From M30B19 sp041741535 (GTDB lineage: Bacteria; Planctomycetota; Planctomycetia; Pirellulales; Pirellulaceae): a stretch of DNA of 64,000 nt. The translations under genes were made by a program, and so were the position numbers. Location: NCBI GenBank assembly GCA_041741535.1, contig JBGSJV010000139.1, positions 1 through 64,000 of the forward strand. The letters are read 5' to 3'. The notes below the pieces were generated by a model that saw only the letters and a program-made list of their open reading frames with translations, was not told the DNA's origin and did not search any database. Positions 1 through 8,348 of the stretch are shown in pieces (the first letter of the stretch is position 1; every line of letters starts with the position of its first letter).

Positions 1-405
1 TCACACGCCCGCACGATTTGTACCCAAGATCAAACCCGATCGAGCGCCGCCCCCGACCGGTTGATCCGGTCGGAGCAAGAGCTTTGAGGTTAGAAAGACG
101 CCCCGCACGAGCAGCGGTCGAGGGACAGGCTTGTTTAGCAAACCAAACTCCGCCGAGACCGCAACGGCTTACGCTCACAAGCCGGGCCGTTTTGTACCCA
201 AGATCAAACCCGATCGAGCGCCGCCCCCGACCGGTTGATCCGGCCGGAGCGAGAGCTTTGAGGTTAGAACGACGCCCCACGCGAGTTGCGGTCGAGGGAC
301 AGGCTTGTTTAGCAAGCCAAACCCTCACCGAGACCGCAACGGCTTACGCTCACAAGCCGGGCCGTTTTGTACCCAAGATCAAACCCGATCGGCCTACTTG
401 CAGAC
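1..405. repeat. Tandem repeat, ~174-bp unit, two full copies plus a partial third
   Basis: The string beginning TTTGTACCCAAGATCAAACC starts at 17, 191 and 366, a period of 174-175 bp. The units share the rest of their sequence with scattered substitutions, and the third copy breaks off about 35 bp in. The left edge is cut by the window, so more copies may lie upstream. The open frame through it only reads the repeat and is not taken as a gene. Confidence 0.85.
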
Positions 406-1128
406 CTGTCTGAAGCAAAGCCGGTCCTACGGCCTAAAACCCTAGCAGTCGTATCATAGCGCTTAGTGATGAATCCTGGCTCCACCGAGCAAGCTCAGTG
501 GCGGCCCGACCATTCCCGCCGTGCGGGTTTGTTCTGTCGGCGATTGAATCTGAAACAAAGGTCGACGCTGCCTCGCATCCATTCTCAACCGACAACAATC
601 TCAGCTCCCCGCCGACGCCAGGCCAAATTTGGGGACACACAAATCTGGGGACACACAACTTTGCAGTCCTTGGAGTTGCTGGATTGGACTGCTCGGCAGA
701 TACGCACGGACGGGGAGCCACACCAGAATCGGCAGCTCCATTGTTCGAGCGATTGGGGATCGGCGCTTCGGCTTGGTGCGAGTTGACCAAGAACTTCGGT
801 CGGTTGTTTAGTTCGGTGGCCGGGAAGCCGACGGTCATCGACGGTACTCGCAGTCGCACGCGCGGGCAACGCTACAACATCCCCGCTAAAACACGCCAGT
901 TGCTGCCCAGTTAAGTACCACGCAACGCGCCACCAATCCATTCGATTTTCAAACCATTTTCTGCCCCGCTGCCCGCTCTCACGTTTCGGCGGCGTTTGCT
1001 TGTTGCCGTTGTGTGCTCAACCAACGGGCCAAAACTCTAGTTTCCCACCGCTCGGCCATCTTTCACGGGCTTAACACCGTTTCAAATTGATCTCTAGCCC
1101 AAAGTTCTTCCACCGTCGTCGCCGATCA
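406..1128. other. Gene-free degenerate stretch
   Basis: No open frame here resembles a protein family. Several overlapping frames of 60-140 codons exist on both strands, but their translations are low in hydrophobic core and pass through the GGGGACACAC elements at 631-668. It is best read as decayed intergenic or former mobile DNA. Confidence 0.6.
631..668 (+). repeat. Two GGGGACACAC(AACTTTGCAG) elements
   Basis: GGGGACACAC occurs at 631-640 and again at 647-656, where it continues into AACTTTGCAGTC. The same word returns at 1180-1194 (complement), 1804-1820 (one variant), 2106-2127 and 2886-2895. All lie in the first 3 kb, around the transposase fragment at 2323, which suggests they are its recognition or scar sequences. 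That link is inference. Confidence 0.6.
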
Positions 1129-1452
1129 ATGACCTATCACAACAAAATCAAGCAAATCCAAACTCTGGGTCTAGCCGAAAAGTTGTGTGTCCCCAGCTGC
1201 TTTCCCGCTCGATTTGAACAGACTTTGACAATTGATGCACTACGGCAAGCAACAGCGAACGGCGATCCTGCAATTGTTGCAATACGTGTTTCGGGAGGTG
1301 GCCATGCAATAATCGTGGATGGCATAACAACGCGGCTTGGTCGGGAAGTCGTAGCGATTCGGAACCCATGGGGAGAACAATACTCCCAAACCCTGGAAGA
1401 GTTCACGAAGGTATTTTTGCGACAAGGCGTTTTAACAGGAAAATTGCGATGA
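1129..1452 (+). pseudogene. C-terminal fragment of a papain-like (C39/papain-fold) domain protein
   Basis: The last ~75 residues read like the His/Asn half of a papain-like cysteine peptidase or papain-fold toxin. There is a GGGHAIIVDGI segment with the candidate catalytic His, then a strand pair and IRNPWGEQY with the candidate Asn. No catalytic Cys is visible upstream. Instead the frame runs through a GGGGACACACAACTT element (complement, 1180-1194) that encodes the residues EKLCVP. The N-terminal half therefore seems replaced by repeat DNA, and this is probably a broken gene. The TGA overlaps the ATG of the next frame (ATGA at 1449-1452), a spacing typical of toxin/immunity pairs. The start is arbitrary: ATG 1129 is used, and a TTG at 1087 is also open. 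Confidence 0.5.
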
Positions 1453-1784
1453 AGGTACGAACGATATTAGATTCACCGGTGAGTATTGATGAACATGCGA
1501 CAATAAATGGCTTTCTGAGAGTAACAGGCGACGGCCGTTGCTTCTTGAGTGACGCAGAACACGACGATAATGCCGCGGTTCTTGAAATTGAGGACGACCG
1601 ACTGTACGACAATCTAATTGATTCTGTCCCTTGCATGGTCGGTGGTCAATTTCTGTACGATGATCGAGCAACGGTTGATGCGGTATTGAGCTGTAACGAA
1701 GGGGTCGTTGTAATTAGCACGGTCAATTGCGTGGAAATCGAACGTCGCGAAAAGAAGTTCACGATCTCAGTTACCTCGAAATAG
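1449..1784 (+). CDS. Small immunity-like protein overlapping the papain-like fragment
   Basis: 111 residues, acidic, with no signal peptide or membrane segment. The predicted pattern is mostly beta (ATINGFLRVTGDGRCFLS, then alternating hydrophobic strands to VVISTVNCVEIE), which could be a small barrel such as an OB fold, though I cannot place it in a family. It begins with ATG inside the TGA of the preceding papain-like fragment, so it would be translationally coupled to it. Position, size and acidity fit an immunity protein for a papain-fold effector, but that role is inferred from context only. A GGGGACA element follows the stop within 20 bp. Confidence 0.5.
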   Translation: MKVRTILDSPVSIDEHATINGFLRVTGDGRCFLSDAEHDDNAAVLEIEDDRLYDNLIDSVPCMVGGQFLYDDRATVDAVLSCNEGVVVISTVNCVEIERREKKFTISVTSK

Positions 1785-1984
1785 CGAAATAGCAAAAAAC
1801 CCTGGGGACACATAACTTTCGCGGATAGACCAGCGGGTCACACCGGACACACATTGTTCCGATACCCGTAGTACGGTAGTCGCCCGGTGACAGACCCGAG
1901 GGAAACCGTTGGCGTGCCCGCGGGCCGATTTTTTTGAGACATCGACTAACAAGGATGTGCATCTGGTTGATTGGCACTTGCATG

Positions 1985-2047
1985 TTCGTGAAGTTCGTGT
2001 TTTTCGTGGTAAATGTTTGGAACCACGAAAAGCACGAAAGGCACGAA
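1985..2047. repeat. Imperfect 26-bp inverted repeat with 11-base loop
   Basis: The arm at 1985-2010 (TTCGTGAAGTTCGTGTTTTT followed by CGTGGT) pairs with the arm at 2022-2047 (ACCACGAAAAGCACGAAAGG followed by CACGAA) with only a few mismatches. The loop is 11 bases. It would form a long hairpin in DNA or RNA. No gene ends beside it, so a terminator role is not obvious; it looks like a small palindromic repeat. Confidence 0.7.
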
Positions 2048-2105
2048 ACAACGTGAACATGGGTGCGGAATCCCGGGGACGGGGAGAATCCCGCGGGCGA
2101 ATCCC

Positions 2106-2127
2106 GGGGACACACAACTTTGCAGTC
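2106..2127 (+). repeat. GGGGACACACAACTTTGCAG element
   Basis: A second full-length copy of the element at 647-668, identical over GGGGACACACAACTTTGCAG. It lies about 200 bp upstream of the truncated transposase, the closest full copy to it. Confidence 0.6.
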
Positions 2128-2322
2128 TCCACGTACATCGCTGGTCGACTTCCCAGCGGGCTGAATAGACCTTTTGTGATCGCTACGCCCAAAGAATTTG
2201 AGTTTTTCTACGGCGCTTTGACCTGATGTGTCACAGGGTAGTTGAAATTGTTGCATTTGTCAGCACGGAGGTTCGGAACGCATTCCTTTTTTGGATCATG
2301 AGCTGGAAAGTGGAGGTGCCGT

Positions 2323-2484
2323 ATGGCGAGGTTAGCGCGAGCGGAAGTGTTTGCGGCCGATGAGGTTGCTTTCGTCCACGCCATTGGTCGCACGGTTCGC
2401 AGGTGCTACCTCCTGGGGGTGGATCCCCTGACGGCCAAGAACTACGACCACCGCAAAACTTGGATGTACAATAGAATCGAGTGA
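2323..2484 (+). pseudogene. Truncated Y1/REP-associated transposase (N-terminal 53 residues)
   Basis: The frame starts MARLARAEVFAADEVAFVHA and continues to a cysteine-containing RRCYLLGVDP segment and YDHRKTW before a TGA. This opening is characteristic of the planctomycete Y1 (HUH, REP-associated) transposases, which normally run to 200 or more residues. Only the N-terminus remains: the HUH metal site and catalytic Tyr are missing. A good ribosome site (GGAGGTGCC) sits just before the ATG. Downstream the sequence switches to an unrelated frame at about 2485, so the element was cut by a deletion or recombination. Recognition is from memory of the family, not a search. Confidence 0.7.
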
Positions 2485-2587
2485 GATCATTTTGAAGCTC
2501 CTTCAAGATGCAGGCTCTCCGCAACGCCGATCCCTCGTCATACCGTTGGATGATCTCCCGTTCCCCTACATTAGAGAAGTATCGATA

Positions 2588-2815
2588 ATGCACCGAGAAG
2601 TCTCAGATTCCGAATTCGCTTACATCTTTGAAGACAAGTCAAGTCGGTATGTACTGGTTCAATCGGAGTATGGTTCATCGGACCTGTCGACGTGCGTAGT
2701 TTACGATTTGAACGAGAAAATGGCGTTAATTATCGAAGACGATGAGATAGCCTACGAGGTATTAAAGCGACTTCAAGATTTAGGTGCTCGAATGCTTCAA
2801 GGACTTCCAAGGTAG
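2588..2815 (+). CDS. Small acidic hypothetical protein
   Basis: 75 residues from ATG 2588 (AGAAG 5-10 bases upstream). The frame is open back to a TTG at 2492, directly after the broken transposase, so the N-terminus may have been lost. The protein is acidic with alternating beta-like segments (YVLVQSEYG, TCVVYDL, MALIIEDD) and a C-terminal helix. I recognise no family. Its size, charge and place in the same decayed island as the immunity-like gene at 1449 make an orphan immunity or antitoxin gene possible, but nothing proves it. Confidence 0.4.
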   Translation: MHREVSDSEFAYIFEDKSSRYVLVQSEYGSSDLSTCVVYDLNEKMALIIEDDEIAYEVLKRLQDLGARMLQGLPR

Positions 2816-3079
2816 ACAAGAAAAATGAAGTAAGTTGCCACGAAACCTGGGGCCATCCATCTATTGACTTTGCCTACACAAATCTGGGGACACACAGGAC
2901 ACACCACACTCAACTTTCCAGCGAGCGACCCGCAGCTTGGGGTGCCTACCCAAATTGCTCAAACAAACAAGAAAGCAAGCCGATCACGATGTCTAAAAAC
3001 TACATCAACAACATGATTTTCGAAAAACGCTATCGAAACTCGTTCTGATCATCCAGTCACACCCTTTTTCCGCGGCCTG
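2816..3079. other. Intergenic end of the accessory island
   Basis: No gene. It contains one more GGGGACACAC copy (2886-2895) followed at once by a GGACACACC echo. The ordinary chromosomal gene content starts just downstream. Confidence 0.5.
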
Positions 3080-3949
3080 CTAGCGAGTCGGCGATAGCCA
3101 ATAGGTCAAAAGCCAAAAGGCCACGCCGATGACTAGGTACGCCAATGACTCCAAGTAACGTCCGCCACCTAGGGTTGGATGATCGGATTCCGCGGTGGTG
3201 AGTACAACGGGCACTGCTCGACGGCAGAGTTCATGGGTAATGGCCAGGAGGGCGACCGAAGCGACGCCGAGCAGCCCTTCGGTCCAGCCCCAAAAATCGC
3301 CGGCGACCGCGTGTGTGAGCACCAGTGCGGTTCCGATCAGGTAGCTGGCGAAGGCTCGGGCATCGGCGATGCTGCGATCTTGAACCACGCGTTTTCGGAG
3401 CGATCCTCGCTCGCCCATGAGATAAATGCCCATGACGATCAACAGCGCGAACCATCCCGCCAAGAAGAACCCAACCGGGATCCACCATCCGCCTTCCGCG
3501 TCGCTGGTGGGGTCGGCTTCGCCCCAATTCGAGCCGCCGAAGATCAGGCCGGTCGAAAATGCAAACGCTCCAATCACGATGGCAGCGGCCATGTTGCGAC
3601 GTTGATGCACGTCCACGGACGTGCGGATCCCGTAGATGGCTGTGACCCAAAACCCGGGCCCCAGCACAACCGCTAAGCCCATGATCCAATAGAAGAACAG
3701 ATACACCCCGACCACGCTGGGGTCCGCGTATTTCCAGAGTACAAAGGTCGTCCAAGTCATGGCGGCAACAACCGACAGCAGCGGAATGGCAGCGGCAGGA
3801 TTGTTGCGCAGGAACAAACGATGTTTGAGCCAACCCAACATAAAGGGCAAACAGACCAAGGCGAAACCGATGGACCCGATCAAGAAAAAAACTTCGTCTT
3901 CGGACACTCTTGGCCTCGTACCGTTCTGGGAATCCTCGCCACACGCCAT
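3080..3949 (-). CDS. Multi-pass integral membrane protein, function unknown
   Basis: 289 residues with about eight hydrophobic segments (roughly 20-40, 52-71, 79-105, 120-138, 153-175, 198-220, 224-240 and 264-285). A short polar loop near residue 145 contains acidic residues, and a basic stretch (RGSLRKRVVQDR) follows segment five. There is no signal peptide and I recognise no domain. The ATG at 3949 has no clear ribosome site, so a slightly later start is possible. It is transcribed away from the Gfo/Idh/MocA gene, with only ~200 bp between the two starts. It is most likely a conserved planctomycete membrane protein. Confidence 0.75.
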   Translation of the reverse strand: MACGEDSQNGTRPRVSEDEVFFLIGSIGFALVCLPFMLGWLKHRLFLRNNPAAAIPLLSVVAAMTWTTFVLWKYADPSVVGVYLFFYWIMGLAVVLGPGFWVTAIYGIRTSVDVHQRRNMAAAIVIGAFAFSTGLIFGGSNWGEADPTSDAEGGWWIPVGFFLAGWFALLIVMGIYLMGERGSLRKRVVQDRSIADARAFASYLIGTALVLTHAVAGDFWGWTEGLLGVASVALLAITHELCRRAVPVVLTTAESDHPTLGGGRYLESLAYLVIGVAFWLLTYWLSPTR

Positions 3950-3996
3950 TGCAACGATCGATTATAATCGGACCCGCGATAGTTCTCGATAGCTCT

Positions 3997-4098
3997 AGGC
4001 TTTGTCCAAAAAATGGTCTGACTCTTTGGAAGGGGCAGGCAAAATCCCGGTCAAAAAGATATGTCTGGAGAGGGGCAGGCCCCTTTTAGGACAAAGCG
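3997..4098. repeat. MITE-like element, copy A (~100 bp)
   Basis: The ends are inverted (GGCTTTGTCC near 3999 and GGACAAAGC near 4089). The middle carries AAAATCCCGGTCAAAAAGAT and a GGAGAGGGGCAGG block followed by CCCCTTTT. A second copy lies at 37699-37803 with the same order of blocks. It encodes no protein and sits in the leader of the Gfo/Idh/MocA gene. Confidence 0.65.
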
Positions 4099-4157
4099 TA
4101 GTCATCGAGCGGAAGTTATCACTTGGATTAGCCATCCTCCAGCTAAGGAACATAAGC

Positions 4158-5579
4158 ATGTTGCGGCGGCGTCAATTTATTAGTTCCACATCGGCGGCGA
4201 TTTCGGCCGTGGGACTGAGTCCTTGGATGGCGAATTCGGGTTCTTCTAATCCAGCAGGCACGACAACTTGGGGTGCGGAAGACCTCGCGCAGGTGGCGCG
4301 GGAAGCGGGCCGCGGGAAACGCGTGGGTTTGATCGGGTGTGGCTGGTATGGCAAGTGCGATTTGCTGCGGTTGATTCAAGTCGCCGACGTTGACGTCGTT
4401 TCCCTTTGTGATGTTGATCGCCGAATGTTGGGACACGCCAGCGATTTGGTGGCCCAACGGCAATTGTCGCGACAGAAACCGCGCGGCTTTCATGATTACC
4501 GTGAAATGTTGGCGGCCCGTGACTTGGACTTGGTGCTGATTGCGACACCAGACCATTGGCATGCCTTGCCGATGATCGCGGCGTGTGAAGCGGGTGCCGA
4601 TGTGTATGTGCAAAAGCCAGTTGGTGTCGATGTGTTGGAAGGTGAGGCCATGTTGCACGTCGCCCGCCAGACAAAGCGAGTCGTGCAAGTGGGCACCCAG
4701 CGTCGCAGCACACCGCATTTGATCGACGCGAAACAACGCATCATCGATCAAGGGAAGCTGGGAGCGATTGGCCACGCGGAGGTTTATTGTTACTACCACA
4801 TGCGCTCGCGTGATACGGCTGAACCTATCGCGGTGCCGGACTATTTCGATTACGACTTCTGGACGGGACCGGCACCGAAGTTGCCGTTTCGCGGGATCAC
4901 CCATCCACGCTCGTGGCGGGCGTTCATGGAGTATGGCAACGGCATCATGGGCGACATGTGCGTCCACATGTTGGACACGGTTCGTTGGATCTTGGATCTG
5001 GGCTGGCCCAAGCAAGTGCATAGTATTGGTGGCATTCACGTGGAAAAAGGCAAGACTGCCAACATCACGGATTCGCAATCGGCGACGTTTAAGTTTGATG
5101 ATTTGTCGGTGGTCTGGCAGCATCGCAGTTGGGGGGCTCCACCGGACCCACGTTATCCATGGGGAGCGACCATCTACGGAGAGAAAGGGACTTTGAAGCT
5201 CAGCGTCAACCGTTGGGACTTCGAACCGTTTGGCGGTGGTCCGGCGGAATCGGGGCAAGTGGAATTGGAGTTTGCGCAATTTCCGGAGGACGAACACGAG
5301 CCCGACTTGGAACGCCACGTCGCACCCGCGATTCGTCGTCATTTGCAGGACTTTTTGGCAGCGACCGCGCAACGGACTCTTCCCGTGGCGGACATTTTGC
5401 AAGGTCATATCTCTAGCAGCGCGTGTGTGTTGGCCAACCTGTCGTTGGAGTTGGGGCGTAGCTTGATCTACGATCCGGCCACGCGCACGATCCCGAGTGA
5501 TGAAGTGGCGACTGCTCGGTTGGCTCGGGATTATCGCGAGCCTTGGGTTCATCCTCGAGCGGTCTTGGCGGGCGAATGA
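4158..5579 (+). CDS. Exported Gfo/Idh/MocA-family oxidoreductase
   Basis: 473 residues. The N-terminus has a twin-arginine-like signal (MLRRRQFISSTSAAISAVG), so export in folded form with its nucleotide cofactor is likely. A Rossmann motif follows (GLIGCGWYGK), then the family element around QKPVGVDVLEGEA and VQVGTQRRS; the C-terminal half is the alpha/beta substrate domain. Family members oxidise or reduce sugars and related polyols with NAD(P), but the substrate cannot be read from the sequence. ATG 4158 is chosen because it follows AAGGA and begins the Tat signal; an upstream in-frame start would read through the MITE-like repeat. Its TGA overlaps the ATG of comEC (ATGA). Confidence 0.88.
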   Translation: MLRRRQFISSTSAAISAVGLSPWMANSGSSNPAGTTTWGAEDLAQVAREAGRGKRVGLIGCGWYGKCDLLRLIQVADVDVVSLCDVDRRMLGHASDLVAQRQLSRQKPRGFHDYREMLAARDLDLVLIATPDHWHALPMIAACEAGADVYVQKPVGVDVLEGEAMLHVARQTKRVVQVGTQRRSTPHLIDAKQRIIDQGKLGAIGHAEVYCYYHMRSRDTAEPIAVPDYFDYDFWTGPAPKLPFRGITHPRSWRAFMEYGNGIMGDMCVHMLDTVRWILDLGWPKQVHSIGGIHVEKGKTANITDSQSATFKFDDLSVVWQHRSWGAPPDPRYPWGATIYGEKGTLKLSVNRWDFEPFGGGPAESGQVELEFAQFPEDEHEPDLERHVAPAIRRHLQDFLAATAQRTLPVADILQGHISSSACVLANLSLELGRSLIYDPATRTIPSDEVATARLARDYREPWVHPRAVLAGE

Positions 5580-8191
5580 TCGTCGGAACCGGAGACACAA
5601 GCTGGTTTGGCTTTTTGAAGACAGCCCCAGTTCGTGGGATTCGTCATTGGTGGAGTCGTTTGGCGAAGCCGACACGCTCGACTTGGTTGGCTGCCTGTTT
5701 GGTGCTCGGTTATTTGATCCAGCAATTGCAATGGTTGAATCAATCCGCGTGGTTGATCGCGGTGCTGGTGACGATGATTGGCGTGTTGCTGAGTCGTTGG
5801 TCCACACGGCGAGGTTGGCGAGTTTGTGGTTTTCTCCTGGTGTTGGTCGCGCTGGGTGGCTTTTGGAGTCAGTGGCGCCAGCCGGGCAATGATGTTGCGT
5901 TTCGTAAGTTGATTCCCGAAGACGCGGAGCAGATTCAGGTGATTCGCGTGCGCGGAACGGTTGTGTCGCTGACCGAGGCACCGCCAATGAACCCCAGAGA
6001 CATCTTTGAGCCATTTCAATTCACGGTGCCGAAGTTCAAGTTTGTGGTGCGCACCGATAGTTACGAAGCAGCGACAGGTTGGGAGTCACTGCGGGGGCGA
6101 TTGGACTGTGCGTTAGAAAGTGACCTCCCGATTGACGACGAAGGCGTCGCACAAATCGCAACGTTTCCCGAGGGCGGCGCGAACGTCAAAGTGGGTCAGC
6201 GCTTGGAAATGTTAGGGCGAATTTCGCTGCCGCCGCCAGCCAAGAATCCACGGCAGTTGGATCACAGGCGTTTCTTGTGGCTTTCCGGTTTGGATGGCCA
6301 ACTGACGATGAATCAACCGGGGCAAATCAAGGTCCTACAGGCCGAGGCCGATTGGACTTCCCTGGGCGATCGTTTGCGTCATCACTTCAAAGTTCAATTG
6401 CGGCGTCATTTGTCGGACGAGCAATATCCCGTCGCGGCCGCCATCTTGCTGGGCGATCGTTCGATGTTGGACCAGGATATTCGTCAGCAGTATGCCGCCA
6501 CCGGAACGGTGCATGTCTTGGCGATCTCGGGCTTGCATCTGGGGATTCTGGCAGGAGCCTTACTATGGTGGAGTCGCTGGAGCTTTGTGCCCCAGCGACC
6601 GGTGTTGGTGGCGACGATTGCCTTGGTGTTGTTTTATGCGTGGTTGGTCGAGTTTCGTCCGCCCATTGTGCGAGCCGCGGTTCTGACGACGATCATGTGT
6701 GCCGCAACCTTGGTCGGCCGACGAGCCTTGTCTTTTAATTCGTTGGCGGTTGCCCTGATTGTGGTGTTTGCCATTCAACCGCATCAATTAGCCGAGGCCG
6801 GAACGCAGTTGTCGTTCTTGGCGGTCGCTGGCATTTTGGTGTTTGTTCAACATCGCTCGCGGCACGTCCCGTCACCGTTGCAGGAACTCAAAGAGTCTCG
6901 ATATTCGACGGTTCGCCGCAACGGCTTGGCCTTGCTGCGAAATGTTCGCGATGTGTATTGGCTGGGGTTGGCCGTGTTTGTCGCGGGCTTGCCGCTGGTC
7001 ATGCATTATTTCAACTTGGTCGCGTGGATCGGGTTGTTGATCAATCCGTTGGTGATACTGCCGATGACCTTGGCTTTGTTGAGCGGGTTTGGCGTGTTGG
7101 TTTTCTCGCCATTCTCGGATTCATTGGCGAGTGGTTTGGGGTGGGTCTGCGGCACGTCGTTGGAATGGATGAGTGGGATTGTCGAGTTGTCTTACCAACT
7201 GCCCGGCAGTTATATCTGGGTCACTTCGCCCGGCTGGGGTTGGATCGTAATTTGGTATCTCTGGTGGTTGATTTTGTTGTGGGACACAGGGATTCCACGC
7301 CGGGTTGCGATTGCGGGTTGTGCCGTTCTTTGTGTCAGTGCTTACGTTTGGCCGTGGCCAAACCATCCAGATCAAACGGCTTTGGCGCTGCCGTCGGGTC
7401 CAAAGTTGACGCTCACGTTTATGGATGTGGGGCATGGAAGTTCGGTGTTGATCCGGACTCCCGAGAATCATGTGATTTTGTTTGATGCGGGCAGTTTTCC
7501 TTCGGCCCGAGCCGCCGGCCAGCGGGTCAGTGGCGTCTTGTTCGCGCATGGCATTTTGCGAATCGACCAATTGGTGGTCTCGCACGCGGATTTGGATCAT
7601 TACAACGGTGTGCCGGAACTGCTGCGGCGGTTTTCGATTCGCGAGTTCGTCAGTCCCGCCGACATGCTGAACGATGAGTCGCCGTATGTTCAATTGTTAG
7701 CCGAGTACTTGAAGCGGGAGAAGACACCGCTGCGGACCATCCATGCCGGCCAAGTATTGTGGCAAGAAGAGGGGCTCACGGTTCGCGTTCTCTTACCGCC
7801 GAGAGAAGGATTTGGCGATGGCGACAATTCCAATAGCCTGGTGTTGGCTGTGGAGTATGGGGCGAGGCGAATTCTGCTGACGGCCGACGTGGAAGGCGCG
7901 GGCCTGGAGGCTCTTTTGTCGAGTGAGTTGGGCGACTACGACGTGATCCAAGTCCCCCATCATGGCAGTCGACAGAGCCAACCGCATGCAGTCGCCAATT
8001 GGGCAAATGCCGAACACGCGATTTTTTCCGGACTGCAACGTCGGATCGCGAAGGAGACGCTCCAGGACTACAAGAGCGCCGGAACAACCCCCTGGATTAC
8101 CGACGAAACCGGCGCGATCTTGGTCGGTGTGCATGCCAATGGCGAAGTCGGACTCCGGCACTTTTTGTTGGATCCTTGGCCGATTCGGTAG
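5576..8191 (+). CDS. comEC: ComEC/Rec2-family DNA uptake channel
   Basis: 871 residues with the standard three-part plan. The N-terminus has membrane helices and a soluble DUF4131-like region. The central Competence domain (~residues 270-570) has many transmembrane segments and the signature HVLAISGLHLGIL. The C-terminus is a metallo-beta-lactamase-like domain (~610-860) with VGHGSS, VVSHADLDHYNG and VPHHGS. In competent bacteria ComEC carries single-stranded DNA across the inner membrane and the C-terminal domain may be the nuclease. ATG 5576 overlaps the upstream stop by four bases, so the gene is translationally coupled to an unrelated oxidoreductase, an unusual partner. No other competence genes are in the window. 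Confidence 0.9.
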   Translation: MIVGTGDTSWFGFLKTAPVRGIRHWWSRLAKPTRSTWLAACLVLGYLIQQLQWLNQSAWLIAVLVTMIGVLLSRWSTRRGWRVCGFLLVLVALGGFWSQWRQPGNDVAFRKLIPEDAEQIQVIRVRGTVVSLTEAPPMNPRDIFEPFQFTVPKFKFVVRTDSYEAATGWESLRGRLDCALESDLPIDDEGVAQIATFPEGGANVKVGQRLEMLGRISLPPPAKNPRQLDHRRFLWLSGLDGQLTMNQPGQIKVLQAEADWTSLGDRLRHHFKVQLRRHLSDEQYPVAAAILLGDRSMLDQDIRQQYAATGTVHVLAISGLHLGILAGALLWWSRWSFVPQRPVLVATIALVLFYAWLVEFRPPIVRAAVLTTIMCAATLVGRRALSFNSLAVALIVVFAIQPHQLAEAGTQLSFLAVAGILVFVQHRSRHVPSPLQELKESRYSTVRRNGLALLRNVRDVYWLGLAVFVAGLPLVMHYFNLVAWIGLLINPLVILPMTLALLSGFGVLVFSPFSDSLASGLGWVCGTSLEWMSGIVELSYQLPGSYIWVTSPGWGWIVIWYLWWLILLWDTGIPRRVAIAGCAVLCVSAYVWPWPNHPDQTALALPSGPKLTLTFMDVGHGSSVLIRTPENHVILFDAGSFPSARAAGQRVSGVLFAHGILRIDQLVVSHADLDHYNGVPELLRRFSIREFVSPADMLNDESPYVQLLAEYLKREKTPLRTIHAGQVLWQEEGLTVRVLLPPREGFGDGDNSNSLVLAVEYGARRILLTADVEGAGLEALLSSELGDYDVIQVPHHGSRQSQPHAVANWANAEHAIFSGLQRRIAKETLQDYKSAGTTPWITDETGAILVGVHANGEVGLRHFLLDPWPIR

Positions 8192-8348
8192 TCGACTTGA
8201 ACGAGTGTTTCGGCAGTGCATGGGGTCTGGGGTCACACGCGTGATCGACAACCGACGTTCCTAGCGGTTGCTGGCCAGGTAAGTTTTAGTGATAATGCCG
8301 CCCTGGGGACAAGCGAGTGGGTTGGTGGCTCTTTGGGAAGTTCGAACA

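Noticed and set aside
4143..6014. 623-codon open frame on the minus strand
   Set aside because: It lies antisense to the Gfo/Idh/MocA and comEC genes, which have clear family motifs; its own translation has none.
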